A DNA stretch of 42,102 nucleotides, taken from NCBI GenBank assembly GCA_949916155.1, contig CATLEM010000007.1, positions 1-42,102 of the forward strand, in the 5' to 3' direction. Below the pieces are notes generated by a model. That model saw only the letters and a program-made list of their open reading frames with translations. It was not told the DNA's origin and made no database searches. The position numbers and the translations under genes are program-made. Position 1 is the stretch's first letter, and each line of letters opens with the position of its first letter. The stretch comes from an uncultured Dorea sp. (GTDB lineage: Bacteria > Bacillota > Clostridia > Lachnospirales > Lachnospiraceae). Positions 32,241 through 40,400 of the stretch are shown here, piece after piece.

Positions 32241-32388
32241 TTATTCACCTGCCTCTAATATTTCATCGAAGAACCTGCCATCGCGGCGGTATTTTCGGCA
32301 GATTTCTTCTGCCATTGCGATACCTTTAGAACGATTAGTATGTTCCCTGAATTGGATTTTTCTCAGTAAGAAGCGCCCACCCTGATTC
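32241..32388 (-). pseudogene. Coding-like remnant upstream of the tlpA operon
   Basis: One minus-strand frame reads GGRFLLRKIQFREHTNRSKG and goes on AMAEEICRKYRRDGRFFDEI to a TAA just before the microORF ATG. It has protein-like composition and no stop for ~47 codons, but no good start codon or ribosome site, and the upstream end runs into a hairpin. It looks like the 3' end of a lost gene. The rest of 32117-32484 holds the microORF and the hairpin at 32375-32401; 32402-32484 is AT-rich with nothing recognised. Confidence 0.35.
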
Positions 32389-32401
32389 TAACAGGATGGG
32401 C
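32375..32401 (-). terminator. Hairpin, likely terminator after the DUF4176 gene
   Basis: GCCCACCCTG and CAGGATGGGC pair around a 7-base loop with one C-A mismatch, or a G-U pair on the minus strand. The minus-strand continuation GCTTCTTACTG is only weakly T-rich. It is 84 bases downstream of the DUF4176 stop. Confidence 0.5.
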
Positions 32402-32484
32402 ATTATGAGTTTCTTGAATGAATTCTAGCATATTCAGACTATATATTCAACTTCCAATTGTTTTATTGGTGTTTTAGTGTTTTA

Positions 32485-32787
32485 TTATTCTTTTTCCGTT
32501 TTATCCTCGGGATACTTTTCTAAAGTGTCTTGAATCATCTGTAAAAACTCTTCCTGCTCAGAATTCTCATAACCCCGATAAACAATATCCATGATATCTT
32601 CATGGTTAAAGCTAAACAAAATATTATTATTTATGTACCCTTCTGGATATAACACGCCTGCATAATCATATGTCGTATCATTCTGCCGATTCTTCTGTTT
32701 AATTCCAATAACCATAACTTTTTTTACTGCTGATTTCAAAAAGACTACACTTCCAACTGGTAATAAATCTTTAATCTCCGCCGCCAT
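32485..32787 (-). CDS. DUF4176 domain-containing protein
   Basis: This 100-residue protein matches DUF4176: KDLLPVGSVVFLKSAVKKVM, then YDYAGVLYPEGYINNNILFS and HEDIMDIVYRGYENSEQEEF. The family is small, soluble and commonly encoded beside type VII secretion substrates. The track starts at 32808, but the ATG at 32787 has AGAGGTGCTTAAAT in front. It follows the LXG-like gene by 33 bases on the same strand. A role as chaperone, adaptor or immunity factor for that neighbour is possible but unproven. Confidence 0.88.
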   Translation of the reverse strand: MAAEIKDLLPVGSVVFLKSAVKKVMVIGIKQKNRQNDTTYDYAGVLYPEGYINNNILFSFNHEDIMDIVYRGYENSEQEEFLQMIQDTLEKYPEDKTEKE

Positions 32788-32820
32788 ATTTAAGCACCTC
32801 TTTTCCATTGCTGATTCTTA

Positions 32821-33954
32821 TCATTTGTTCCATATTAACTTGTTAATGCTTTCACCGATTCCATAACCTATATCTACAAATACCTCTCCCATCGACCATA
32901 CCGCAACAACTGGAGTTGCAGCAATGCCTAACGCTGCCTGCGCTCCCGTTCCCCAGTTTGTTTTTGAAATCACATCTGTAGTAGCAGCTATATTCTTATT
33001 AAAAATATTCAGACTGCTTTCTGTATCAATCTCGATTGCTCCATGCGTATAAGAAGACAGCAGTTCATTTAATCCAGAGAAACCTGTTCCCATAAAGGCG
33101 TCTGCAATATTCTGTCCGCTGTAATCTCCTGTTTTAATCATATCCATAGTATCTCCTATAGCATATGATCCCATAGAAAACATAGATGTTATAGCCGCCG
33201 CCTTTCCTGTGCCCACTTCAGTACCGCCCAATTCTTTAATATCCTTCCACCATGATACACCGCTGCCTATGACTTTCCCGTCTGATTTCAAAAAATCCGC
33301 AATACTTTCACTTTCATTGTAAGTATCTAAAAATGCATTTGCAAAACCTAGTCCATCAGCTCCAATTCCTGCTATGTCCATTGCCGGTGTATATTTCTTC
33401 AGAAAATTCTTCCACTTTTCCGAACCAACTTGGGATAATCCGTCGTACCCTTCTTTTGCAAAATCCAATACATCTCCGGATGTACCCAATATTTTCGAAT
33501 ACAACTCTGCAATACTTTCGCTATTACCAACCTCGTATCCAGAGTTATATAAACTCATAATAGAAGCAATAATAGCAAGCACCGAATTATCATCTGCATT
33601 TTTTATGATTTTAGAAAATCTGGAAATTAAATCCGCCTTGGCATCTCCTTTATTCACTTCCTCATGCTTAACAGATATTCCTTTAATCTCATTCTCTGTG
33701 TTCTTATATAATTCAGAGATATTCTGTAATATTGAGGCCATATTCCTTACGGATTTTGCATGCTTCTCTGTCCTCTGACTGACTGATTGAAGATATTTCT
33801 GAATCGAACTATAGCTTTTGATCTCCATGCAAGATTTCAACTGGTTGTTGCAGGTTCTTATCTGGTCATCCAGTTTATCCAAACGAATACTTATTTTCTC
33901 CTGCACCTCTGCCTGCTGCTTTATTTTGGATGGATTTACTTCAAACACAGCCAT
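32821..33954 (-). CDS. WXG/LXG-like type VII secretion substrate candidate
   Basis: This is a 377-residue protein without a signal peptide. Residues ~1-100 form a helical hairpin rich in heptads (PSKIKQQAEVQEKISIRLDK, then SVRNMASILQNISELYKNTE), the style of WXG100/LXG N-terminal export domains. The central part (~115-240) is helical and the C-terminal third is glycine- and alanine-rich with hydrophobic stretches (ALGIAATPVVAVWSMGEVFV). No nuclease, NADase or other toxin motif is recognised. DUF4176 follows. The ATG follows AAAGGGGATTTTATC. It starts 23 bases after the LRR gene stop, so they may share a transcript. The export machinery (EssC and others) is not in the window. Confidence 0.8.
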   Translation of the reverse strand: MAVFEVNPSKIKQQAEVQEKISIRLDKLDDQIRTCNNQLKSCMEIKSYSSIQKYLQSVSQRTEKHAKSVRNMASILQNISELYKNTENEIKGISVKHEEVNKGDAKADLISRFSKIIKNADDNSVLAIIASIMSLYNSGYEVGNSESIAELYSKILGTSGDVLDFAKEGYDGLSQVGSEKWKNFLKKYTPAMDIAGIGADGLGFANAFLDTYNESESIADFLKSDGKVIGSGVSWWKDIKELGGTEVGTGKAAAITSMFSMGSYAIGDTMDMIKTGDYSGQNIADAFMGTGFSGLNELLSSYTHGAIEIDTESSLNIFNKNIAATTDVISKTNWGTGAQAALGIAATPVVAVWSMGEVFVDIGYGIGESINKLIWNK

Positions 33955-33977
33955 GATAAAATCCCCTTTCTATAGTC

Positions 33978-36122
33978 TCATTTTATCTTTACCCGTTTTA
34001 TTTTACTCCACGAACCATAATATGTTTTTCCCTTTACCTTTTTATAAGCACGGATTTTTACATAATACGTTTTTCTTTTTTCCAAACCGCCTAAGAGCTT
34101 TTTCCCACTGCTTTTTTTGCCGTATTTTTTCTCAATCGTATCCTTTTTGAATTCCTTATCTGTTGATAAATACATATGATATCCCGAAACAGATGAATCT
34201 ACTTTCCATTTAAGCATTACCTTTCTTCCGCGCTTTGCGGATGCTGTTTTAATTACTGCTCGTCTAGGTACAACTTGGATAGTAATCTTTTTTTCGGCTG
34301 ATTTATAATTTTTAGAAGCAGCCGCTCTGATTGTAACCGTCGTTTTGCCATATGACTTTACCTTTATATTTCCTGATTTATCAATGGCTGCGACTTTAGG
34401 TGCGCTGCTGCGGTATGTCAGCCCACCGTCCCCGTTCGTTGTTGCTTTTACATTGAATTTTTTGCTTTTTATTGCCTTACTAAGAGAATTTGCAGTTATT
34501 ATCTGGGATGCCTGTTTAATTTGAAATCCTCTCTGCAACGTACCTGAATAATTTCCTTTCCCCTCAATAACCGCTGTTGCATCACCGACTTCCGTATTAT
34601 TTCTATAATCGATTATATAATCTTTTCCATTTACCAATTCTTTATCTTCATCTTTTATAACAACAGCCGGCTGTATCGGCTTTTTATTGTAATATGAATT
34701 GCTGTCGTCTAAAGATACCGTAAGCCTCTCAAGAGACTGTGGGATTATCATAAATTCTTTCTTTATTTCAATCTGATACCTTCCTTTTCCGCTTATTGTA
34801 ACAACCGCTGTACCGGCATCAACATTATTTTGATATGCTGTATGGTAGTCTTTATCTTCACGTAATTGATTTCCGCAAAATCTGATATCTATCCGAGGTT
34901 TCTGTTCTTTCCCGTTATATACACAATTTTTATTCTTCAGTTCTATATCGTAATTTGATTTATCTTCAAATGAGAAGAATGGGATGCCGCTATTTACCGC
35001 CAGCGCTTCTGCCGTTGAACCGCTATGTCCATATATTGCCTCTACTCCTGTACACCCATTTAAAGAATAATCTCCTATAACTGTATCTGTGTTCAAAAAT
35101 GACAGCTTTTTCAATGCTGTGCAGTTCCAGAATCCCAAAGTACCTATAGAGGATACATTTTCTGGTATTTCAATTTTCTCAAGCGAAGCACACTCCATAA
35201 AGCATCCCATACCCATAGTTTTTATATTTGACGGTATATCAATAGATGCTAGCTTACTGCAATAAGCAAATACAGAATCCCCTATTTTTTCCAAACTATC
35301 CGGCAACTCTATATCTGATAATTCTACACAATATCCAAATGCAGCACTGCCAACCTCTGTCACGTTTCCAGGAACTACCACCTTTTTTAAGGCTGAACAA
35401 GCCCCAAAAGTACCTTCTCCGATTGTTTCCAGGCTATCTGGCAACGAGATGGCTGACAATCTTGTACAAGAATCAAATACTGACGCTCCTATTGATTTTA
35501 ATCCCTTTGGCAAAGTCACTGACGATAAATATGTACAATTGTTAAACACATAATCTTCAAGGACTGTAATATGGGCATCGACTGAAGCAGACACCAGCCT
35601 CGTACAAGAACCAAACGCCGTTTTGCCAATCGAAGTGACATTGGACGGCACTGTAATCGTTCCCAATCCGCTGCACCCGTAAAACGCTTCCATCCCAAGC
35701 GTCTCCAATGAAGAAGGCAGTGTAATATACATTAGAGATGTGCAGTTTTTGAATGCATAATCACCAATCGTTTTAATCTTTCCCAGAAGCTTTATATCAG
35801 AAGCATTTTTACATTCAAAAAACACACCGCTCCCAAGTCCTGTTACTCCATTTAATACCTGTATCTCTGTAATATTTTCTCTGTATGGATACCATGGCGC
35901 ATAATTGTCCGCTGAGTAACTGCTGGTTTCACCCGAACCGCTTATCACTAATCTGCCATTGGAATCCAAAGACCATTCTACATTTGTTCCGCAGGTTCCC
36001 TCAGCTATTACAGATACTTTTGGCTCCGCGGCATATACAATATCCGAATCGCAAATATTGCTTACCGTAAGACTGATTAACACAATAAAGATTCCAAAAA
36101 AAATTTTCTCCCATTTCCTCAT
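33978..36122 (-). CDS. BspA-like leucine-rich-repeat secreted surface protein
   Basis: This 714-residue protein has a signal peptide (IFFGIFIVLISLTVS, cleavage near YAAEPK). About eleven LRR_5 (BspA-type) units of ~23 residues fill ~75-370 (for example LETLGMEAFYGCSGLGTITV and LEKIGDSVFAYCSKLASIDI). A beta segment (~385-540) follows, with two repeats of the kind YNVDAGTAVVTISGKGRYQ and NNTEVGDATAVIEGKGNYSG. The last ~170 residues are the module shared with its neighbours (SLSKAIKSKKFNVKATTNGD ... YYGSWSKIKRVKIK). No LPXTG or other anchor is visible, so retention may use the basic C-terminal module. ATG follows GCAGAGGGTAAAAGG. Such proteins can bind host or bacterial surfaces; the ligand is unknown. 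Confidence 0.9.
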   Translation of the reverse strand: MRKWEKIFFGIFIVLISLTVSNICDSDIVYAAEPKVSVIAEGTCGTNVEWSLDSNGRLVISGSGETSSYSADNYAPWYPYRENITEIQVLNGVTGLGSGVFFECKNASDIKLLGKIKTIGDYAFKNCTSLMYITLPSSLETLGMEAFYGCSGLGTITVPSNVTSIGKTAFGSCTRLVSASVDAHITVLEDYVFNNCTYLSSVTLPKGLKSIGASVFDSCTRLSAISLPDSLETIGEGTFGACSALKKVVVPGNVTEVGSAAFGYCVELSDIELPDSLEKIGDSVFAYCSKLASIDIPSNIKTMGMGCFMECASLEKIEIPENVSSIGTLGFWNCTALKKLSFLNTDTVIGDYSLNGCTGVEAIYGHSGSTAEALAVNSGIPFFSFEDKSNYDIELKNKNCVYNGKEQKPRIDIRFCGNQLREDKDYHTAYQNNVDAGTAVVTISGKGRYQIEIKKEFMIIPQSLERLTVSLDDSNSYYNKKPIQPAVVIKDEDKELVNGKDYIIDYRNNTEVGDATAVIEGKGNYSGTLQRGFQIKQASQIITANSLSKAIKSKKFNVKATTNGDGGLTYRSSAPKVAAIDKSGNIKVKSYGKTTVTIRAAASKNYKSAEKKITIQVVPRRAVIKTASAKRGRKVMLKWKVDSSVSGYHMYLSTDKEFKKDTIEKKYGKKSSGKKLLGGLEKRKTYYVKIRAYKKVKGKTYYGSWSKIKRVKIK

Positions 36123-36153
36123 CCTTTTACCCTCTGCCTTTCTCCCTTAAGTA

Positions 36154-37728
36154 CTACTTTATTTTCACTTTCTTCACGTTACTCCATGACCCATAATATT
36201 TATTTTTTCCTATGATTTTATACGCCCGGATTTTTGCATAATATGTTCTTTTTCTCTTCCAGCCGCTAATTGTCTTTGAAACTGTATTCTTCTTATAAGT
36301 CCGTCTGATTGTTTTGCTGCTGAAATCTCTTTTTTGCGATACGTATACTTCATATCCCGTTATCGACTTGTCCTTCTTCCACAATATCTTCATTTTTTTC
36401 TTCGCAGGCGATTTCACTGCTTTTAACGATATTTTCCTTGGTACGACCTTTATGGAGATTTGCTTTGCTGAGGCTCTATAATTTTGTGTTTCCGATGCAT
36501 TGATTGTAATCGTTGCAGCACCATATGACTTTACAGACACTTGTCCCGCGGCAGTAACTGAAGCCACATTATTATTTGATGATGTATAAGAAAGCTTCCC
36601 GTTTCCGTTTGTGCTTGCACCGAGAGAAAACATTTTTGAACCAATGGCTTTTGTATAAGATGATGCTGATGTATTAATCCTCTGTTCTTTTTGTACGGTT
36701 TCCGAACCGCCTACGGGAACATTTACTGCACCGCCGCTATTATCTGTATTATTACCTGAATTATCATCATCTGCATTCGGTGTATTCTCCTTCCAAACTG
36801 CATATAAGGTTATATCCTTGTTTTCTGTATAATCTCCCCCGGCGCTGTAGGATGCACTTGCAGCGCTTTTGTCTGCTGACCATCCTAAAAATGTATATCC
36901 TGCTTTAGAAGGTTTTGTACTGCTCAGTGTTAATGCTTCTCCGTGAACCTTTTTCTGGGATGACGGCTCGCCGCTTCCTCCGTTGGCATCATAGCTTACG
37001 GTATAAGTATTTTTTCTCCATACCGCGTATAACGTTGCCGAGCTGTCATTCTTGTACTCCCCTCCGGCAGTATAAGCTGCACTCAAAACAGTACTATCCG
37101 TTGACCATCCTAAAAATGTATAACCTTCTCTGGTCGGTTTTGCAGCACTTAACGTTAATACAGTTCCATAATATTTTGTTTGAGCATCCGGCGCCCCGGA
37201 TCCCCCATTAGCATCATATTCTATCGTATATGCAGAAGCCGGAAAGCTGACGGTAAAATTTTTATCATATAAGCTTGCTCCGGTAGTAAAATTATCAACC
37301 GGGAAAACCGATGCGGTAAATAAAAGATATTTTTCACTGTAATAATCCTTAAAATCTGATGAATCCAGTGTAAATGTGTATTTGACAGCGCCTCCGTCAA
37401 TATACCAAGAAGTAATCTGCTGCCACCCATTCTTCAAAAAGGCCAGATACCCAATATATTTGTGAATACCCTCCTCATATTTTTCTTCCGTTCTCACCGT
37501 AATCTCGACTTTAAATTTCTCACCTTGTACACACTGATAGCTTGAAGCATTTGTCTCAACACTGACATTTGTTGAGTATGTATTATCAGCGCACACAGAC
37601 ACACCAGAATCCATCTCGTATGGCTCGTCCGCTTTCACTTCTATAAAGTCAGAAAAGGTGAGAAGACATATGATACCTGTGATAAATATCCATTTTAGCC
37701 TTTTCAAGCACATGCCGCCCTTTAACAT
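36154..37728 (-). CDS. InlB B-repeat secreted surface protein
   Basis: This 524-residue protein has a signal peptide (KWIFITGIICLLTFSDFIEV, cleavage near KADEP). An N-terminal beta domain spans ~40-165. Two InlB B-repeats follow (about 168-245 and 246-322: YTIEYDANGGSGAPDAQTKY and the second YTVSYDANGGSGEPSSQKKV, each ending TLYAVW). A spacer ~325-350 (DDDNSGNNTDNSGG) leads to the shared C-terminal module (INTSASSYTKAIGSKMFSLG ... YYGSWSNVKKVKIK). The track begins at a TTG (37734); the ATG at 37728 has GAGAGGGATTGAAG in front and is preferred. No sorting signal is present. Confidence 0.9.
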   Translation of the reverse strand: MLKGGMCLKRLKWIFITGIICLLTFSDFIEVKADEPYEMDSGVSVCADNTYSTNVSVETNASSYQCVQGEKFKVEITVRTEEKYEEGIHKYIGYLAFLKNGWQQITSWYIDGGAVKYTFTLDSSDFKDYYSEKYLLFTASVFPVDNFTTGASLYDKNFTVSFPASAYTIEYDANGGSGAPDAQTKYYGTVLTLSAAKPTREGYTFLGWSTDSTVLSAAYTAGGEYKNDSSATLYAVWRKNTYTVSYDANGGSGEPSSQKKVHGEALTLSSTKPSKAGYTFLGWSADKSAASASYSAGGDYTENKDITLYAVWKENTPNADDDNSGNNTDNSGGAVNVPVGGSETVQKEQRINTSASSYTKAIGSKMFSLGASTNGNGKLSYTSSNNNVASVTAAGQVSVKSYGAATITINASETQNYRASAKQISIKVVPRKISLKAVKSPAKKKMKILWKKDKSITGYEVYVSQKRDFSSKTIRRTYKKNTVSKTISGWKRKRTYYAKIRAYKIIGKNKYYGSWSNVKKVKIK

Positions 37729-37771
37729 CTTCAATCCCTCTCTTCAAACTCGTTTTTGCATCTTTCTGAAT

Positions 37772-38300
37772 TTATTTAATTTTTACTTTCTTTACATTGC
37801 TCCATGCTCCATAATATTTGGTTTTTCCTATTTTTTTGTATCCACGGATTTTTACATAATATTTTCTCTTGCTCTTCCAACCGCTGATGGTTTTTGAAAC
37901 TGTATTCTTTTTATAAGTCCGCTTTATAGTTTCTCTGCTGAAATCCTTTTTCGGCGATACATATATCTCATAGCCTGTTACCGATTTATCCTTCTTCCAG
38001 GATATTTTCACCTTTTTCTTTGACGGCGATTTTACCGCTTTCAATGAACCTTTCTTCGGCACAACGTTTACCGTTACCGTTTTTGTGGCAGCATTATATC
38101 CCTGTGTTGCAGAAACATTAATTGTAATTATCGCCGTCCCATATGACTTAACGGATACCTGGCCAGTGGGAGATACCGTTGCCGCTTTTTTGTTTGATGA
38201 AACGAAAGTAAGATTCCCGCCTCCGCTTGCATTTGCACCGAGAGAGAAGGGCTTTGAACCAATCGCTTTTGTATAAATTGATGCTGATGTAATAATACTT
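37772..38300 (-). repeat. Shared 3' module DNA repeat, copy in surface protein A
   Basis: The last ~530 bases of surface protein A encode the Ig-like plus FnIII-like module. They are highly similar at DNA level to 39873-40400 in protein B; the final ~250 bases are nearly identical. Diverged versions end the genes at 36154, 33978 and 41906. This is long enough to allow recombination between the genes. Confidence 0.8.
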
Positions 38301-39811
38301 TGATTCTGCTTTGCTGGTCCCGTATTTCCTGCCGGCTTATTTGCCGGATTATTCTCAGAACCTGTATCTTCCGTTTTATCTGTGAAAGCTTCTATCTCTG
38401 CTGATTGACTAATCGTACTGTCACTTACTGCTGTACACTGAACCATACACTTTCCTGATGCTTTTGCTGTCACGGTACCATTACTGTCTATCTCTGCAAC
38501 GGAATTATCAGATGAAATCCAAGTCACTCTTTTATCTGTCGCATTCTCCGGAAAGACAGATGCCGTAATCTGCTCTCTTTCTCCGGTTTTCATCTGATAT
38601 TGATTCTTTGACAGTTTAATCTCCGTAACAGGGATATTCTCTTTCTCAGTTGAATTCACTGTTTTTGCGTAAGCATGAAGATTAGATAATAAATTAAGAT
38701 TCAAGGCTACCCGCACACTATCACTTCCATTTTGAACAAGGTAAATATCATTATAGATGGCTCCATCATGATAAACCTTCACAGCATTACCAATATCAAT
38801 GCCCGGTGAGCGTAACCACCAACTACAGCTACCCTTATATTCACCACTCGTATAGCTGTATATTCCCATTGCCTTCGCATAAACACTGCTTTTATTTCTA
38901 CGCGCTTCATCCTGAGAACTTCCTGATAAAACGAATCCATACTGCGCTGCGCTGTCCCCATAAACTTCTGATTCTGATAAGAGGAATATCTTGTCTGTCG
39001 TATTGTTTCCTCCATCGGTTCCATAACTGATATTATCAGCATTTACTACAGAAGTATTTACGATTGCTGACCTTTCGTTTAAAGAAAATGCACTTCCAAT
39101 AAAGTTTTTACTACTGTAATCATTGCCCTGTTTATTAAATGACGCACCATAACCATTCAGCCAACTTCGGATTGTACTGGTTTCCCATGTTATACTTCCA
39201 GACTCTGTATTATATTCTTGGTCATCCAATGCCATATCTGACAAAAGCAACGCCTGATTTCCATCTACATTCAGCACCCGCCATTTGATTGGCTCGTATT
39301 TGAAGTAATGATATGTATCAGAATCTGGCCAGTTATAATAATTACTCTCAGCACTTGTATAAGTGGCATCCTTCTTTTTTACTCTGCGATATTTATTTCC
39401 ATCCACCATAATATCATTATTACTATTCCACCCGGATGCACTTTGCAGTTTACTATATAAACTTTCATCTTCTATGATATCGCCGTCTTTCAACATACTT
39501 TTATCCACAGCAACGTAACTATCTGCCGAAGGTACTACCTCTGCCTGCGGATAACTCCCAAACCAGACACAATCCCATGTCACGTTCTGTCCTGCCATCA
39601 TGCTGGAATCTATTTCAATTATTGGATTTCTCAGCTTGGGAGCTGCCATTTCTTCTCTTTCGTGTTTAACCTGCTCAGTATCTCCGCTTTGCTTTGTCTG
39701 CTGCAATATTCCACTATCAATTGCATTGGCAGTAAAATCTACACATAAACACACACATAAAACCGTCACAAGCAAAAAAGTCAACAATTTACCTATCACT
39801 TTTTTCTTCAT
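37772..39811 (-). CDS. DUF6273 secreted surface protein A (with Ig-like domain)
   Basis: This 679-residue protein has a signal peptide (LLTFLLVTVLCVCLCVDFTA, cleavage near ANA). The DUF6273 domain fills ~45-390 (GQNVTWDCVWFGSYPQAEVV near the start, then EPIKWRVLNVDGNQALLLSD, STIRSWLNGYGASFN, SCSWWLRSPG and VRVALNLN). A bacterial Ig-like (BIG2) domain is at ~398-480 (VTEIKLSKNQYQMKTGEREQ, then AEIDSNGTVTAKASGKCMVQ). The shared C-terminal module is ~505-679. ATG follows GGCAGAGGAGAAAAA. Its neighbour at 39873 is a close paralogue that lacks the Ig-like domain, so these genes have exchanged or lost a domain. Confidence 0.9.
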   Translation of the reverse strand: MKKKVIGKLLTFLLVTVLCVCLCVDFTANAIDSGILQQTKQSGDTEQVKHEREEMAAPKLRNPIIEIDSSMMAGQNVTWDCVWFGSYPQAEVVPSADSYVAVDKSMLKDGDIIEDESLYSKLQSASGWNSNNDIMVDGNKYRRVKKKDATYTSAESNYYNWPDSDTYHYFKYEPIKWRVLNVDGNQALLLSDMALDDQEYNTESGSITWETSTIRSWLNGYGASFNKQGNDYSSKNFIGSAFSLNERSAIVNTSVVNADNISYGTDGGNNTTDKIFLLSESEVYGDSAAQYGFVLSGSSQDEARRNKSSVYAKAMGIYSYTSGEYKGSCSWWLRSPGIDIGNAVKVYHDGAIYNDIYLVQNGSDSVRVALNLNLLSNLHAYAKTVNSTEKENIPVTEIKLSKNQYQMKTGEREQITASVFPENATDKRVTWISSDNSVAEIDSNGTVTAKASGKCMVQCTAVSDSTISQSAEIEAFTDKTEDTGSENNPANKPAGNTGPAKQNQSIITSASIYTKAIGSKPFSLGANASGGGNLTFVSSNKKAATVSPTGQVSVKSYGTAIITINVSATQGYNAATKTVTVNVVPKKGSLKAVKSPSKKKVKISWKKDKSVTGYEIYVSPKKDFSRETIKRTYKKNTVSKTISGWKSKRKYYVKIRGYKKIGKTKYYGAWSNVKKVKIK

Positions 39812-39836
39812 TTTTTCTCCTCTGCCTATCTTAATG

Positions 39837-39872
39837 ACATCAACATTGCTTAGAATTAGAATCTTTTGACAT
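39837..39872. repeat. Conserved intergenic repeat, copy 1
   Basis: ACATCAACATTGCTTAGAAT with the continuation TAGAATCTTTTGACAT lies between the two DUF6273 genes. It matches 41870-41905 at nearly every base. Together with the similar flanking genes, it shows that the duplicated unit included the leader. Confidence 0.8.
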
Positions 39873-40400
39873 TTATTTGATTTTTACTTTCCTAACATTA
39901 CTCCATGCTCCATAATATTTGGTTTTTCCTATTTTTTTATATCCACGGATTTTTACATAATATTTTCTCTTACTCTTCCAACCACTGATGGTTTTTGAAA
40001 CTGTATTCTTTTTATAAATTCGCTTTATAGTTTCTCTGCTGAAATCCTTTTTCGGCGATACGTATATCTCATAGCCTGTTACAGATTTATCCTTTTTCCA
40101 GGATATCTTCACCTTTTTCTTTGACGGTGATTTTACTGCCTTTAATGAATTTTTTTTCGGCACAACATTTATCGTCACCGTTTTTGCGGCAGCATTGTAA
40201 TCTTGTGTTGCCGAAGCATTAATTGTAATCGTTGCCGTCCCATATGATTTTACAGATACCTGACCGGCAGGAGACACCATTGCCACTTTTTTACTTGATG
40301 AAGCGTAAGTAAGATTTCCGCCTCCGCTTGCATGTGCGCCGAGAGAGAATGACTTTGAGCCAATCGCTTTTGTATAAGATGATGCTGATGTTTTAATGCT
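39873..40400 (-). repeat. Shared 3' module DNA repeat, copy in surface protein B
   Basis: This is the partner of the repeat at 37772-38300. Differences are scattered single bases, many of them silent, so the two copies are recent duplicates or are kept alike by gene conversion. Confidence 0.8.
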
